DNA of 64,000 nt from UTCHB3 sp964371075 (lineage in GTDB: Bacteria; Bacteroidota; Ignavibacteria; Ignavibacteriales; Ignavibacteriaceae), in the NCBI GenBank assembly GCA_964371075.1, contig CAYJKN010000001.1, forward strand, positions 1,054,001 to 1,118,000. Direction: 5' to 3'. The position numbers and the translations under genes were made by a program. The notes under the pieces were generated by a model. It was given only the letters and a program-made list of their open reading frames with translations, ran no database searches and was not told the DNA's origin. Positions 9,601 through 17,489 of the stretch are shown here, in pieces (within the stretch, counting starts at the first letter, position 1; the number at the start of each line of letters is the position of its first letter).

Positions 9601-10724
9601 GCAGGTTCTTGATACAAACCGGCGTATTTGTCAATGATTTGATCGGCAAGGCTTGGCTCGGGTTGTGGCAGAGGAATTGTCCGCTGTGTTGGATTAAACA
9701 TTCTGTCATAAGGATCGGTAAACATTATCATTCTGTCACAATAAACTGTTGCTGCGCCTGTCCATACTGCATAATACGAAATGTTTTTGTTCCCGGGTAC
9801 TTCAAAGTCGTCAACCGTTATCCATCGGTATGTGCCGGGAGAGTTTTTTAATTGAACTGCACGAACTATATATGGTTCAGGCAAAAATACTGACACACTG
9901 CTTTCTGGAGGATTCGGCGGATCTAAAATGATATTCTTATTGAAGGGCTTCTGATATAGATTGTTCCCTGCTTTAACATAAATTCTTAATACAACGGTTG
10001 TATCATGAATATTCGCGAGTTCATAAGCACTACCCCTGCAATAGAATGACATCCTGTGGATCATACTTTTCTGAGGAAAATGACCCGCATCTATTGTACC
10101 ATAAAACAGAGTATTCCCACCTGTATGGTTAGGATCAAATCTTGAAGCGTAGAGTACTTTACTTTGTGTCGAAAATGGTGGAACTTCATCGTCGGTTCTC
10201 TCCCCCGTCAACGGAGGACTGCCATCAGGTTGCTTCTCAGGCTCCATTGCCCAACGCGATGAAAAATCAGTGTTACCAAATCCGTAGTTTTTACTAATGG
10301 GGTCCCATGTCATATCCCAAGTACCACCGATTTGGTGGGCAAATTTATTGGGATTATTCCCTGTTGACCTCGCGTACCTCCCCGGAGCGAACGGAACTGC
10401 ATCATCAGCAGCCCATTCAAAGTCCATGTCCAGGAATGAGATACTATCATAACTACTCCCGATTCCTAAAGTATTAATTAATTCAAAATCTGAACAAATA
10501 TTCGTTAGACCTAAGCTTTTTAATAATGGATAGTAGTAAAAAACTTTATCCATCGCTGTTTGATATTTTGAAGATGAACATTCAACTTCCTGGGTGGGAT
10601 GATTAACATAAACTGCAAAGTCCCAAAACGACATATAAGGAAAGTAGTCCTTCCCTGGAACTCCGGTATTCTGCCCATAAGAGGCAGAAGCTATAATAAT
10701 CAATAGAATTATTAATTTTTTCAT
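6654..10724 (-). CDS. Very large secreted beta-helix protein with T9SS sorting domain
   Basis: A signal peptide (MKKLIILLIIIASASYGQ) opens a 1356-residue protein. The GGAG box 8 bases upstream supports this start. Residues ~25-720 hold a region with glycosidase-barrel-like phrases (GNMALAYGAKGFMFYMVPTW), but I cannot assign a family. Residues ~770-1030 form a right-handed parallel beta-helix, introduced by an element of the LTINAGAKLTFMKSG type. After a helical stretch (~1090-1230), residues ~1275-1356 are a canonical T9SS type A sorting domain (NYPNPFNPETVIKFSL, FSSGVYIFRLNAQS). The protein is therefore expected outside the cell or on the surface. Beta-helix proteins of this kind often bind or cleave polysaccharides, which is inference here. 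It precedes the double terminator and follows the FG-GAP protein gene by 29 bp, probably as one operon. Confidence 0.85.
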   Translation of the reverse strand: MKKLIILLIIIASASYGQNTGVPGKDYFPYMSFWDFAVYVNHPTQEVECSSSKYQTAMDKVFYYYPLLKSLGLTNICSDFELINTLGIGSSYDSISFLDMDFEWAADDAVPFAPGRYARSTGNNPNKFAHQIGGTWDMTWDPISKNYGFGNTDFSSRWAMEPEKQPDGSPPLTGERTDDEVPPFSTQSKVLYASRFDPNHTGGNTLFYGTIDAGHFPQKSMIHRMSFYCRGSAYELANIHDTTVVLRIYVKAGNNLYQKPFNKNIILDPPNPPESSVSVFLPEPYIVRAVQLKNSPGTYRWITVDDFEVPGNKNISYYAVWTGAATVYCDRMIMFTDPYDRMFNPTQRTIPLPQPEPSLADQIIDKYAGLYQEPAFHSLYIDEPSLLATESFSHISDLVRSNLPGSSTPAELNGAIGPHTEWGLKFDQQFGKSTIDGEYSRKYLLYNVYPFLQDFDTTQSDVQTALDKLVKLHFIGDDTDQDYQYLGLRPAIRAANKFDTVSSNDIPIISILQVQAEHNVLLSGGSYRIDPAFVNGRRAPTRDEIFAQGNMALAYGAKGFMFYMVPTWNAVPGSNDTVFNTYGLFDEVSNHYLGEDGSGLVQNPCNAQEPNERYYAVKDLIRDTKKIENKILELKWLDAISWHILNECSIDWIGEIRTKYPRLDSEDDAINYVETGFFQDRNPASTNTIPSKYIYVVNRRCNESDPVAGSPTTDNSDRNVTLILSLDTNFRNYRISDLKTDSVYYTTNDGWVTIFLKAGHGTLLKIEPTIQTGGTLVTNETIRTGTYTVDTTLIVPQNVKLTINAGAKLTFMKSGKLLILDGQLEVKGTPTNKVEFDFVAKNWSAANGIFAYRTPLKISNAIIKNASCGIYSHISPGDTIDGVTTDSTHCGISLYYSYNYGADNTIIRNSEIKNSQLWGITMVGSRPRIHNNWFTNITEKAISASTGSAPILLRAADTVGNNRFQLNGTSIYAINSNPFLGTMDDKENYIGGNCFYEDTTSLWTVNETPGLDYEIDAYGNDWGTTDPSEFRIISGSGITVNTDGYNSDCSGIWSNPNMLSGGSVLSKQMESGGDPDSIKTLIKDVKRMIAQGQLRDALVVLTDIINGTTDVRYKKSAVSLIPQCYEYVNMSELKSNLLSIRNVGGLFKFTTRLLMNIDTENMDTYKQEILNAGNNKMYGAGDNSEEVMMIYNSLLEEKYKSSGVIDTVGIVTPILAYLNSNFPTSEYTKSANLLFSEVSNNSSLGNGPMNKPQVSGTKSEGIEYDYNLYNNYPNPFNPETVIKFSLKEKSNVTLTVFNIAGQKVAELVTGEMEKGMYEKRFNGTKFSSGVYIFRLNAQSLESTTHYSETMKALLLK

Positions 10725-10753
10725 GGAAATTCTCCATTTAATTATTTTTTAAA

Positions 10754-12343
10754 TCATTTTATTAATACAATTTTCACGCTCTTTTTCTTTCCGTTTAAGT
10801 TCATATAATCTCTTTCTGTTGTTTCTGATTCTGTTGACTTAAATAACATATCTACTATGTAAACCCCTGATGATATGTTCAGTTCTCTGAAATCAATCTT
10901 CCCGGTTGTTATACCGGTTGTAACTTCTATTTCTTTTCTTATAAGTTCCTTCCCTGTTGTATTGAATAATCTTAATTCTGCATACCCCGTGTAATTCCCG
11001 GTTATTTCAACAGTTATTTCACCTCTTGTTGGATTTGGGTATGCCTTTAATGTAATTTCTTCTTTTTCCCCATTTTCTACTTCGTCATCTTCGATGGCCA
11101 TTGCGACCCTCTCGCCACTCATGATGTAGAAAGTCCCTTGTGCAGCTCCGGGTTCACCGTGTGTACCAATTCCGATATCATCAAGTCCATCACCATTAAC
11201 ATCTCCTACCCTTGCCAGAATGTTAGTCGGTCCTGGATAATATCTAACAGGTGTGTCATCCGGTCTGTGTTTGCCCCCAACAAAAAGCCTCCCACCATAA
11301 TAATTCAACGATGTCAGAAAATCACCATATCCGTCACCGTTTACATCACCAATTGATCGAGTGTGATACCAACCTTCATTTTGGGTGTTAAGTCCTTCCT
11401 CAGGTATGTAGTTTAGATGCCTTGAGCCATAACTTATTGCCAATTGATACCAATAAGGGTAGGTGAACTTCGTATCGTAAAACACCAGTTCTGCCTTCCC
11501 ATCCTTATTGATGTCCTGAATAATTCTATTCCATCCAACAATGCTGGAAGAATCCATAAACTCTGTGACAGCTAAAAAAGAGAAGTCTGACCTTCCAAAA
11601 ACGAATCTCCTTAGTCCAAAGTTCATAGGTATAGAAGGTTTTTCAATTTTAAATGTCAGATCGGTTCTGCCATCTCCATCCAAATCACCAGCGCTAATAT
11701 TATTGAAATTAATTTTTTCATCAGGTGCGTATGTAAGTTCAGCGTCTGGTAAGGAATCCATAACTTCTGAAGAGTTATAAACAAAAAAAGATCCCTTTTG
11801 TCCATTAGAATAATTACTGTAGACTAATAATTCTTCAAAACCGTCACCATTCATGTCCACAGGCCAATCAGATCCAAATAATTGCAAGCCTGAACTGGTG
11901 TTGTCGGCAATGGAAAAAACCAGATCAGGTATAGTGTCAATATTTGGGCCACCTAAATATAATTTAAATATCAGAGGTTGGCTGTTATAATTAGTTATTA
12001 TAATATCCCGATAACCATCCCTGTTATAATCGCAGGCTGTAATTCCGTATCCTGCCGATGAATAGATATCAAAAGACATTGCAGGAACAGGATTTATGGG
12101 GTTTCCTCCGTAAAACAATAATGCCTTTCCGTTGTAACCGTTAATTTCATAAAAAGTGCATAAAACAAAATCATCATAACCATCGTTATCCTGGTCTCCT
12201 AAGTAGACAACACTTTCTGGACGATAGATGTCATTCCTTGCGAAAATAATCGAATCAAACTGGGCGTTAATTTCTGTTGACACAATAATTACGAAAAGAA
12301 GGGAGAATGCAATGCGAAGCAAGTTTTGTTTCAGATTTAACAT
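10754..12343 (-). CDS. Secreted FG-GAP/VCBS-repeat beta-propeller protein with T9SS sorting domain
   Basis: Of 529 residues, 1-27 form a signal peptide ending INAQ. The body (~30-410) has integrin-alpha-like FG-GAP/VCBS repeats with Ca-binding DxDxDG loops: YLGDQDNDGYDD, DYNRDGYRD, DMNGDGFEE, DLDGDGRTD, DINKDGKAE, DVNGDGYGD and DVNGDGLDD. Seven such repeats match one seven-bladed propeller. Residues ~435-529 are a T9SS type A sorting domain (YPNPTRGEITVEI, ISSGVYIVDMLFKS). This is an extracellular adhesion or binding protein by family analogy. The start at 12343 follows GAGGAAATTTT. The next gene on the same strand begins 29 bp downstream, so the two are probably co-transcribed. Confidence 0.9.
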   Translation of the reverse strand: MLNLKQNLLRIAFSLLFVIIVSTEINAQFDSIIFARNDIYRPESVVYLGDQDNDGYDDFVLCTFYEINGYNGKALLFYGGNPINPVPAMSFDIYSSAGYGITACDYNRDGYRDIIITNYNSQPLIFKLYLGGPNIDTIPDLVFSIADNTSSGLQLFGSDWPVDMNGDGFEELLVYSNYSNGQKGSFFVYNSSEVMDSLPDAELTYAPDEKINFNNISAGDLDGDGRTDLTFKIEKPSIPMNFGLRRFVFGRSDFSFLAVTEFMDSSSIVGWNRIIQDINKDGKAELVFYDTKFTYPYWYQLAISYGSRHLNYIPEEGLNTQNEGWYHTRSIGDVNGDGYGDFLTSLNYYGGRLFVGGKHRPDDTPVRYYPGPTNILARVGDVNGDGLDDIGIGTHGEPGAAQGTFYIMSGERVAMAIEDDEVENGEKEEITLKAYPNPTRGEITVEITGNYTGYAELRLFNTTGKELIRKEIEVTTGITTGKIDFRELNISSGVYIVDMLFKSTESETTERDYMNLNGKKKSVKIVLIK

Positions 12344-12888
12344 AAAATTTCCTCACACAAAGTTTGTGTTGATGGATCAAAAAAAAAGGTAATTGGATGG
12401 AAGAGTTGCTGAAAGGCACAGAAAGATTGGGGGTCCCTTAGAACCGGGATCGGAGATAAAAAGTGATGACAGAAAGCTACCAACCCAAGAAAAAGTTTTG
12501 TTTTCTCTCTCGTGAGTATAAGAAACTTCTTTAAAAGTTATAAGATTATAGTGACAACTGACAATACTCCACCCATACATATTTCCCTCAAGAAGAACCG
12601 AAAATAACAATATATAGAACTAACTAATAAAAAATATTTGGTGACAGTAAATTAGGATAATGAAATTTATTGTGCAAATTTAAAATTGCATTTTTTAAGA
12701 AAATTTTAATGGAGATAAAAAAAAGTGCTAAAAAATAGATGAATCCCTGATTTGAAACCGATGCGATTGTTTCAAGAAGTAAAATGATTCAAAGTCGTAA
12801 TCGGTTCAATACACCGGTCCAAAGTTCTTGAGTGAGTTTATATTTCCAGAGAAATATTATTTTACATTTAAATACATTGCCATTAATT
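12344..12888. other. Intergenic region with one imperfect palindrome
   Basis: I see no gene supported in these 545 bp. A 77-residue minus-strand frame at 12377-12610 has no recognisable sequence. The inverted repeat TTGAAAC-N10-GTTTCAA at 12752-12775 could be an operator. It must include the promoter of the minus-strand FG-GAP gene and the 3' flank of the GH2 gene. No U-tract hairpin was seen. Confidence 0.5.
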
Positions 12889-14961
12889 TTAAGCTAACTC
12901 CCTGACCTCCACCTCAAATTTTTCTTCTCTTAATTTTTTATCGGTAGAGTATAGTGAAACTGTAAATATCTGTTTTCCAGTTTGGGTGGAATCAGGGACG
13001 GGGATTTTGTTAAAATAATCCTGTCCAAAATGTGAATTGGAATTACAACCAATTTCAAATTTATCGATATTTACAAGTTTTTTATCACCCAGCAACACTT
13101 CAATTTTACAATCTTTGTAATCCTCATACTTGTCATTAATTACCCATATCTCAAAGTTTAACATACTTCCTGGGTAATATTTATCCTGTCGTAAAAATAC
13201 TGAGAGCAGAAGAGGATCAAATCCTGTTTTAACAGATTCATATCCTTTTTTTGTCACACCAAAATAGTCAACAACCGACCATGTAATTGATTGCCAACAG
13301 TCCATAAAAAAGAACTGGAAAGCTCCCGTGATTCCTTTTCCTTTTCTTCTCCTGTACTGATGAATTGCAAATTTGAGAAGTTTTGCCTGATAATTTTGTG
13401 AATTTTCAACAAATTCAACGAGACTCTTCCCGGGTTTCACTCCTGCAATATTAAAAGTCTGATCAGGTTGAAAATTATGGTATCGCCACTCGGCATAATC
13501 ATAAGGGGGTTCCGCAGACTCAAGAAACTTTGAAAGTGACTCAACACTTGGCAGACCCTGTGCTCCAAATTCAGTTACAAGTGGCCCCATCGGTGCCCCG
13601 GCATAATGCTCCATGGTTCCCCAATACCAGCCATCGTAAGGATGCTCTTCATAATTTGATGCTCTGCGTATGATTCTTAATGAATCTTCCTCTTTAACGG
13701 CTTTTTCAAGATGAATATCAAGTGTTTCCACCTGTTCACCGGGTTCATTTTGACAACACCAAAAAACTATTGAGGGATGGTTATAAAATGAATTTACCAT
13801 CTCCTTAATCTGTTTAATCGCATTTGATGTAAATTCGGGTGATTCGTCGTAAGTCCACTGTAAAGGGAAATCCTGCCAAATCATAATACCGGCTTTGTCG
13901 CATGCTTCATAAAATTCTTTACGGGTGATGTGTGCGTGAACCCTGACGATGTTCACATTGGCATTTTTAAGCAGAGCCACCATTCCTTCAATTCTTTCTA
14001 CCGAAAGAGATGAAAGGAGTTGTTCGGGGATAACATTTGTACCCCGAAGGAAGAGTTCTTTGCCATTAATAAAAAACCTTTTGTTTTGATCCAGTTCCAC
14101 GCTTCTGATACCAAATCGTTCTCTGTATATCTCTTCCCCACCATAATAGAGCACCACCTTATGTAACTTTTGTTCACCCAAATCCCACGGGTACCAAAGT
14201 TGTGGATTTGAAATCTTTGTAATCAGGGAAATTTTATTCACTCCATGCGAAAAAACGGGATTCCGTTTGATGATTGTCTCTTCACCATCGGGAGTTACAA
14301 TTACAGCTTTTAACTCCTCTTTTTTTGCGTCACCTTCAGCAGCAAGAAGTTTTAGTTTTATGTTTAGTCCACATTCTGTTTCATTGTAAAATTCATAACT
14401 GACTTTCACTCTTGCCGGCACAACCCCATTGGTAATAATCAACGACACAGAATTCCATATTCCCCCTGTGTTGGCATTTTGTCCTAATTTCATATCCCAC
14501 CCACCGGGTCGGCAATCATGGTGATTAAGAACTCCCTTTATCAACTTCTTTTTCAGAGGCCAAACTTCTCCCGGTTCCTCTAATGGTGAAGTCACTCTAA
14601 CAAGCAGTTTATTCTCACCGATATGAATATTACTTCCCGGTAACTCTATAAAAAAGCCGCCAAAATATCCTTCATGTCTGCCACAAAATTTTCCATTCAG
14701 GTAAACTTCACAAAAATAATCCACACCTTCAAATCTTAAAAAAGCAGAAGTTGATGGAGATATTTCATCTATTTCGACATCACGGCTATACCACACAGTC
14801 CCGTTAAAATTTTTGAGTCCATGCAGTTCCCAGTTTGAAGGAAGTTCTGCTTCAGAAATGTTGGTACCTGAGAAAAACCCGGATGAAGCCTGGGCAACAT
14901 CCAATTTTGAGTTTGGATCGGGCAGATAACACCATTTGCCATTTAAATCAATTTTTTGCAT
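12889..14961 (-). CDS. Cytoplasmic glycoside hydrolase family 2 enzyme (beta-mannosidase/beta-glucosidase-like)
   Basis: A three-domain GH2 layout is visible: N-terminal jelly-roll sugar-binding domain (~1-170), Ig-like domain (~175-280) and a TIM barrel from ~285. The acid/base is Glu406 in CCQNEPGE and the nucleophile is Glu464 in VTEFGAQGLP. A C-terminal beta domain (~600-690) follows. There is no signal peptide, so it should be cytoplasmic. I start at the ATG at 14961 (MQKIDLNGKW), which has AAGGAA upstream. The in-frame ATG at 14991 would overlap the preceding gene. It lies 13 bp after the GH144 lipoprotein gene and is co-transcribed with it. In this locus it would hydrolyse imported short oligosaccharides or their end products. 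The exact linkage cannot be read from sequence. Confidence 0.85.
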   Translation of the reverse strand: MQKIDLNGKWCYLPDPNSKLDVAQASSGFFSGTNISEAELPSNWELHGLKNFNGTVWYSRDVEIDEISPSTSAFLRFEGVDYFCEVYLNGKFCGRHEGYFGGFFIELPGSNIHIGENKLLVRVTSPLEEPGEVWPLKKKLIKGVLNHHDCRPGGWDMKLGQNANTGGIWNSVSLIITNGVVPARVKVSYEFYNETECGLNIKLKLLAAEGDAKKEELKAVIVTPDGEETIIKRNPVFSHGVNKISLITKISNPQLWYPWDLGEQKLHKVVLYYGGEEIYRERFGIRSVELDQNKRFFINGKELFLRGTNVIPEQLLSSLSVERIEGMVALLKNANVNIVRVHAHITRKEFYEACDKAGIMIWQDFPLQWTYDESPEFTSNAIKQIKEMVNSFYNHPSIVFWCCQNEPGEQVETLDIHLEKAVKEEDSLRIIRRASNYEEHPYDGWYWGTMEHYAGAPMGPLVTEFGAQGLPSVESLSKFLESAEPPYDYAEWRYHNFQPDQTFNIAGVKPGKSLVEFVENSQNYQAKLLKFAIHQYRRRKGKGITGAFQFFFMDCWQSITWSVVDYFGVTKKGYESVKTGFDPLLLSVFLRQDKYYPGSMLNFEIWVINDKYEDYKDCKIEVLLGDKKLVNIDKFEIGCNSNSHFGQDYFNKIPVPDSTQTGKQIFTVSLYSTDKKLREEKFEVEVRELA

Positions 14962-14974
14962 TAAAATCTTTTCC

Positions 14975-16351
14975 TTATTTGTCATATCCAAGTCGTTGAA
15001 GTCCGTTTATAATCAAGTTATCTTTCATAAAATATTTCCAGACAAAATTATTTTTGTAGTTTTCGATCATCAAAACAATTGGTCCTTGATCGATCCCAAT
15101 TCTGTCGCTTGCTGTCCAGCCCGCAGTGGGATTAAACGAATCCTGGAATCCATATTTGGTCCAGAGGCCGGCTTCTCCATATTTATACTTTAAATTCATA
15201 AGAGTTGGAATGGCTATTTCGGGTGCAAAAGGAATTGATCCACCGGCAGCAGTTGGAGCAATTGTTCCATCTTCGTTCCAATTGTCCCCTTTTTTTGCAA
15301 AGCCTCTTGCAGAGTAGTCAAGAAATTTATAACCATCTTTGTTAAATTTTTCACCGGGTCCGTCGCATGCCGAAAATCCCCAGGTAAATTCATCATAACC
15401 GACCCATTTTTTTGGATTTTCCATTGCATAAAACTGCTGTGTGTAAGTTGCTCTTCGGGTATTTTCCCAATAGTCGATTCCTTTTTCGCGAAGTTTTACA
15501 TCATATATCCCTCTAAAATCGACAAACATGTGGGAATAATGATGGCCAAACAATGGAGGAAATATATAATGATCAAGTCCCGGGTAAGGGGCGTGCCATT
15601 CATAGTCCCTCAACCAGCGATCATAGATTTTAACATGATCTTTGGAATTGGCTCCTCCTGCCATAAGAAAAATCACAATAGCTTCATTGTATCCCCACCA
15701 GCAGTGATCTATTTGTCCCGTTTCAGGATGCCATCCCATACTCAGTCCATTATAATATTTGCTTTCTGGATTGTTAATTGTAAAAAAGTCCCAGTCAGCC
15801 CTGTCCAATATCTTTGTGATCCCGTCCCTGATTGCTGTATGTGTTGGATTATTATCCGTGTAATAGTTTCGTGCAAATATGAGACCAGCAAACAAGAGTC
15901 CGGAATCGATTGTGGAGAGTTCAGATTTCCACTCCCTTTTACCCGTTTTCATATCGAGGAAATGGTAGTAAAAACCTTTATAACCCGTTGCATCAGCCGC
16001 AGCGCTTTGTTCACTCTTCAGGAGGAAATTAACAAGATTTAAAGTGGTTTTTTCTGCAAACTCTTTTGTGATCCAACCTTTTTCTGCACCCAATGCCCAG
16101 ATGGGAACTGCAAATCCCGTGGATGCCATACTCGCAGGTGCCCAATCGGCTGATCTGTCCTTTACCAATCCATTTTCCGGATTCAACTCTTCAATAAAAA
16201 ACAGAAAAGTCTGTTTTTGCAAAGAATCGAGAAAATTTTTCTGCTGAACGGGTATATCAGTGTATTTTACATATTTATCCGGCTGGTACATTTGTGCCAT
16301 AGAACAGCCACAAAACAGAAGCGTAACTGATAAAAGAAAAAGTTGTTTCAT
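14975..16351 (-). CDS. Probable lipoprotein endo-beta-1,2-glucanase (GH144, PF10091-type)
   Basis: Of 458 residues, the N-terminus MKQLFLLSVTLLFCGCSM carries a lipobox-like LFCGC, suggesting lipidation and a membrane-anchored periplasmic location. Residues ~35-450 are one PF10091 (alpha/alpha)6-barrel domain with typical phrases: FLFFIEELNPENGLV, ASTGFAVPIWALG, STIDSGLLFAG, WGYNEAIVIFLMAGG and TWGFSACDGPG. PF10091 was named glycoamylase, but characterised members founded GH144 as endo-beta-1,2-glucanases that release sophoro-oligosaccharides. The family call is firm, and the exact activity is by family. It starts 54 bp after the terminator that ends the TonB operon, so it has its own promoter and carries the GH2 gene behind it. 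A second GH144 domain is secreted (29685-32090), so the locus covers two cell compartments. Confidence 0.88.
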   Translation of the reverse strand: MKQLFLLSVTLLFCGCSMAQMYQPDKYVKYTDIPVQQKNFLDSLQKQTFLFFIEELNPENGLVKDRSADWAPASMASTGFAVPIWALGAEKGWITKEFAEKTTLNLVNFLLKSEQSAAADATGYKGFYYHFLDMKTGKREWKSELSTIDSGLLFAGLIFARNYYTDNNPTHTAIRDGITKILDRADWDFFTINNPESKYYNGLSMGWHPETGQIDHCWWGYNEAIVIFLMAGGANSKDHVKIYDRWLRDYEWHAPYPGLDHYIFPPLFGHHYSHMFVDFRGIYDVKLREKGIDYWENTRRATYTQQFYAMENPKKWVGYDEFTWGFSACDGPGEKFNKDGYKFLDYSARGFAKKGDNWNEDGTIAPTAAGGSIPFAPEIAIPTLMNLKYKYGEAGLWTKYGFQDSFNPTAGWTASDRIGIDQGPIVLMIENYKNNFVWKYFMKDNLIINGLQRLGYDK

Positions 16352-16404
16352 GTAAATCTCATGTGTGTTAAACTATTTTAATTCAATGCCGGAGTTGGCT
16401 TAAT

Positions 16405-16438
16405 TGAAAAAAAACCGCCGGTGTTAAATCCGGCGGTT
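16405..16438 (-). terminator. Intrinsic terminator of the TonB/PorV operon
   Basis: The perfect 9-bp stem AACCGCCGG/CCGGCGGTT (16413-16421 and 16430-16438) has an 8-base loop and is followed on the minus strand by eight U. It lies 23 bp after the PorV-like gene and separates that operon from the GH144-GH2 unit. Confidence 0.92.
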
Positions 16439-16460
16439 CAGGAATATTAACCAATCAGTA

Positions 16461-17477
16461 TCAAAATCCGATACCAAAAGTGAAACGGTGTGCCTGATCA
16501 AGTCTGCCATAGTCAGCCCAGGCATAATCGAACCGGATAACATAACCACCCGAGATAGAGGCTTTTACACCACCACCAAGAACGGCACCACCCTCAAGGT
16601 CTTCGAGGAAAAGGTTTCTGTATCCACCTCTCACATAAAAAATATCCAGGAGTTGAAGTTCACCACCCAGACTTATACTCTCTTTGTTGTCATTTGGATG
16701 GAAAGCATCCGCTGTAAGAATGAGTTTATAATCCTTGGAAAATCTCACAGGATAAGACATTCCCACTCTAAATGCTGTTGGGAGACCCCATTCATCCATT
16801 CTGAGTTGTGCCGGAAGTTGATCGTTGTCACCATATTTTTTTGGATCAAAATCAAAATTAACATAAGCATCTCTTCCCTCATACTTCGCCCGGGGACCAA
16901 AGTTCATGAGGGCTGCACCTATTGTTAATCCATCCACTTCAACCTGATATTGAACACCAATATTCAGAGCAAAGCCTGTAAGACTTGAGTGCCAAATCGA
17001 TTCCTGGAAATAAGTCATCTGCAATCCAACAGAAACTCTATCAGTGAGCATCAAACCATAACCGAGACCAAGAGCAAAATTAGTAACACTAAATCGCTCT
17101 CCCGTTCCGAGGGGTTGTTCCACGGTCCTTACATCCATTTCTCCGGAGTTAAGGGAGGTCATCTGAATTGCCAGAGTACCAATTCCTTGAAGTGGAACAC
17201 CTACAACAGCATAATTATAGTTGATATCAGCCAGCCACTTGTTATAAGTAAACTGTGCATCTATCTTCTCAAGTCTGCCGAGTGATGCCGGATTATAATA
17301 GAGAGAAGTAGCTTCACCATAAAGTGAGGTACCTGCATTTCCCAACGCTGCCGCTCTTGCACTTGGTTCAATTTTCAGAAATTGTGCAATTGTTGTCCCC
17401 GCCTTGCTTTGAGCAAAGAGGATCGAAACAGGAGCCAACAGAACAAAAACTATCATAAAAAATATTGATCTTTTCAT
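16461..17477 (-). CDS. PorV/PorQ-family outer-membrane barrel protein
   Basis: The protein has 338 residues, with a signal peptide ending ILFAQ and then the family hallmark FLKIEPSARAAALGNAG...SLYYNPASLG. The remainder is repeated amphipathic beta strands ending in an aromatic residue (FGIGF), a FadL-like beta-barrel. PorV shuttles T9SS cargo to the attachment complex. In Ignavibacteria and related phyla, paralogues sit beside TonB receptors and large T9SS proteins, as here: it follows the 1089-residue protein by 12 bp and ends the operon. It may be a dedicated partner for that cargo rather than the housekeeping PorV, which is inference. A GGAG box precedes the ATG. Confidence 0.85.
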   Translation of the reverse strand: MKRSIFFMIVFVLLAPVSILFAQSKAGTTIAQFLKIEPSARAAALGNAGTSLYGEATSLYYNPASLGRLEKIDAQFTYNKWLADINYNYAVVGVPLQGIGTLAIQMTSLNSGEMDVRTVEQPLGTGERFSVTNFALGLGYGLMLTDRVSVGLQMTYFQESIWHSSLTGFALNIGVQYQVEVDGLTIGAALMNFGPRAKYEGRDAYVNFDFDPKKYGDNDQLPAQLRMDEWGLPTAFRVGMSYPVRFSKDYKLILTADAFHPNDNKESISLGGELQLLDIFYVRGGYRNLFLEDLEGGAVLGGGVKASISGGYVIRFDYAWADYGRLDQAHRFTFGIGF

Positions 17478-17489
17478 TTTTTTTGTCTC

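Noticed and set aside
12377..12610. 77-residue minus-strand frame in the 12.3-12.9 kb gap
   Set aside because: It has no ribosome site, no recognisable motif and an unusual Cys/Ser/Phe-rich composition.
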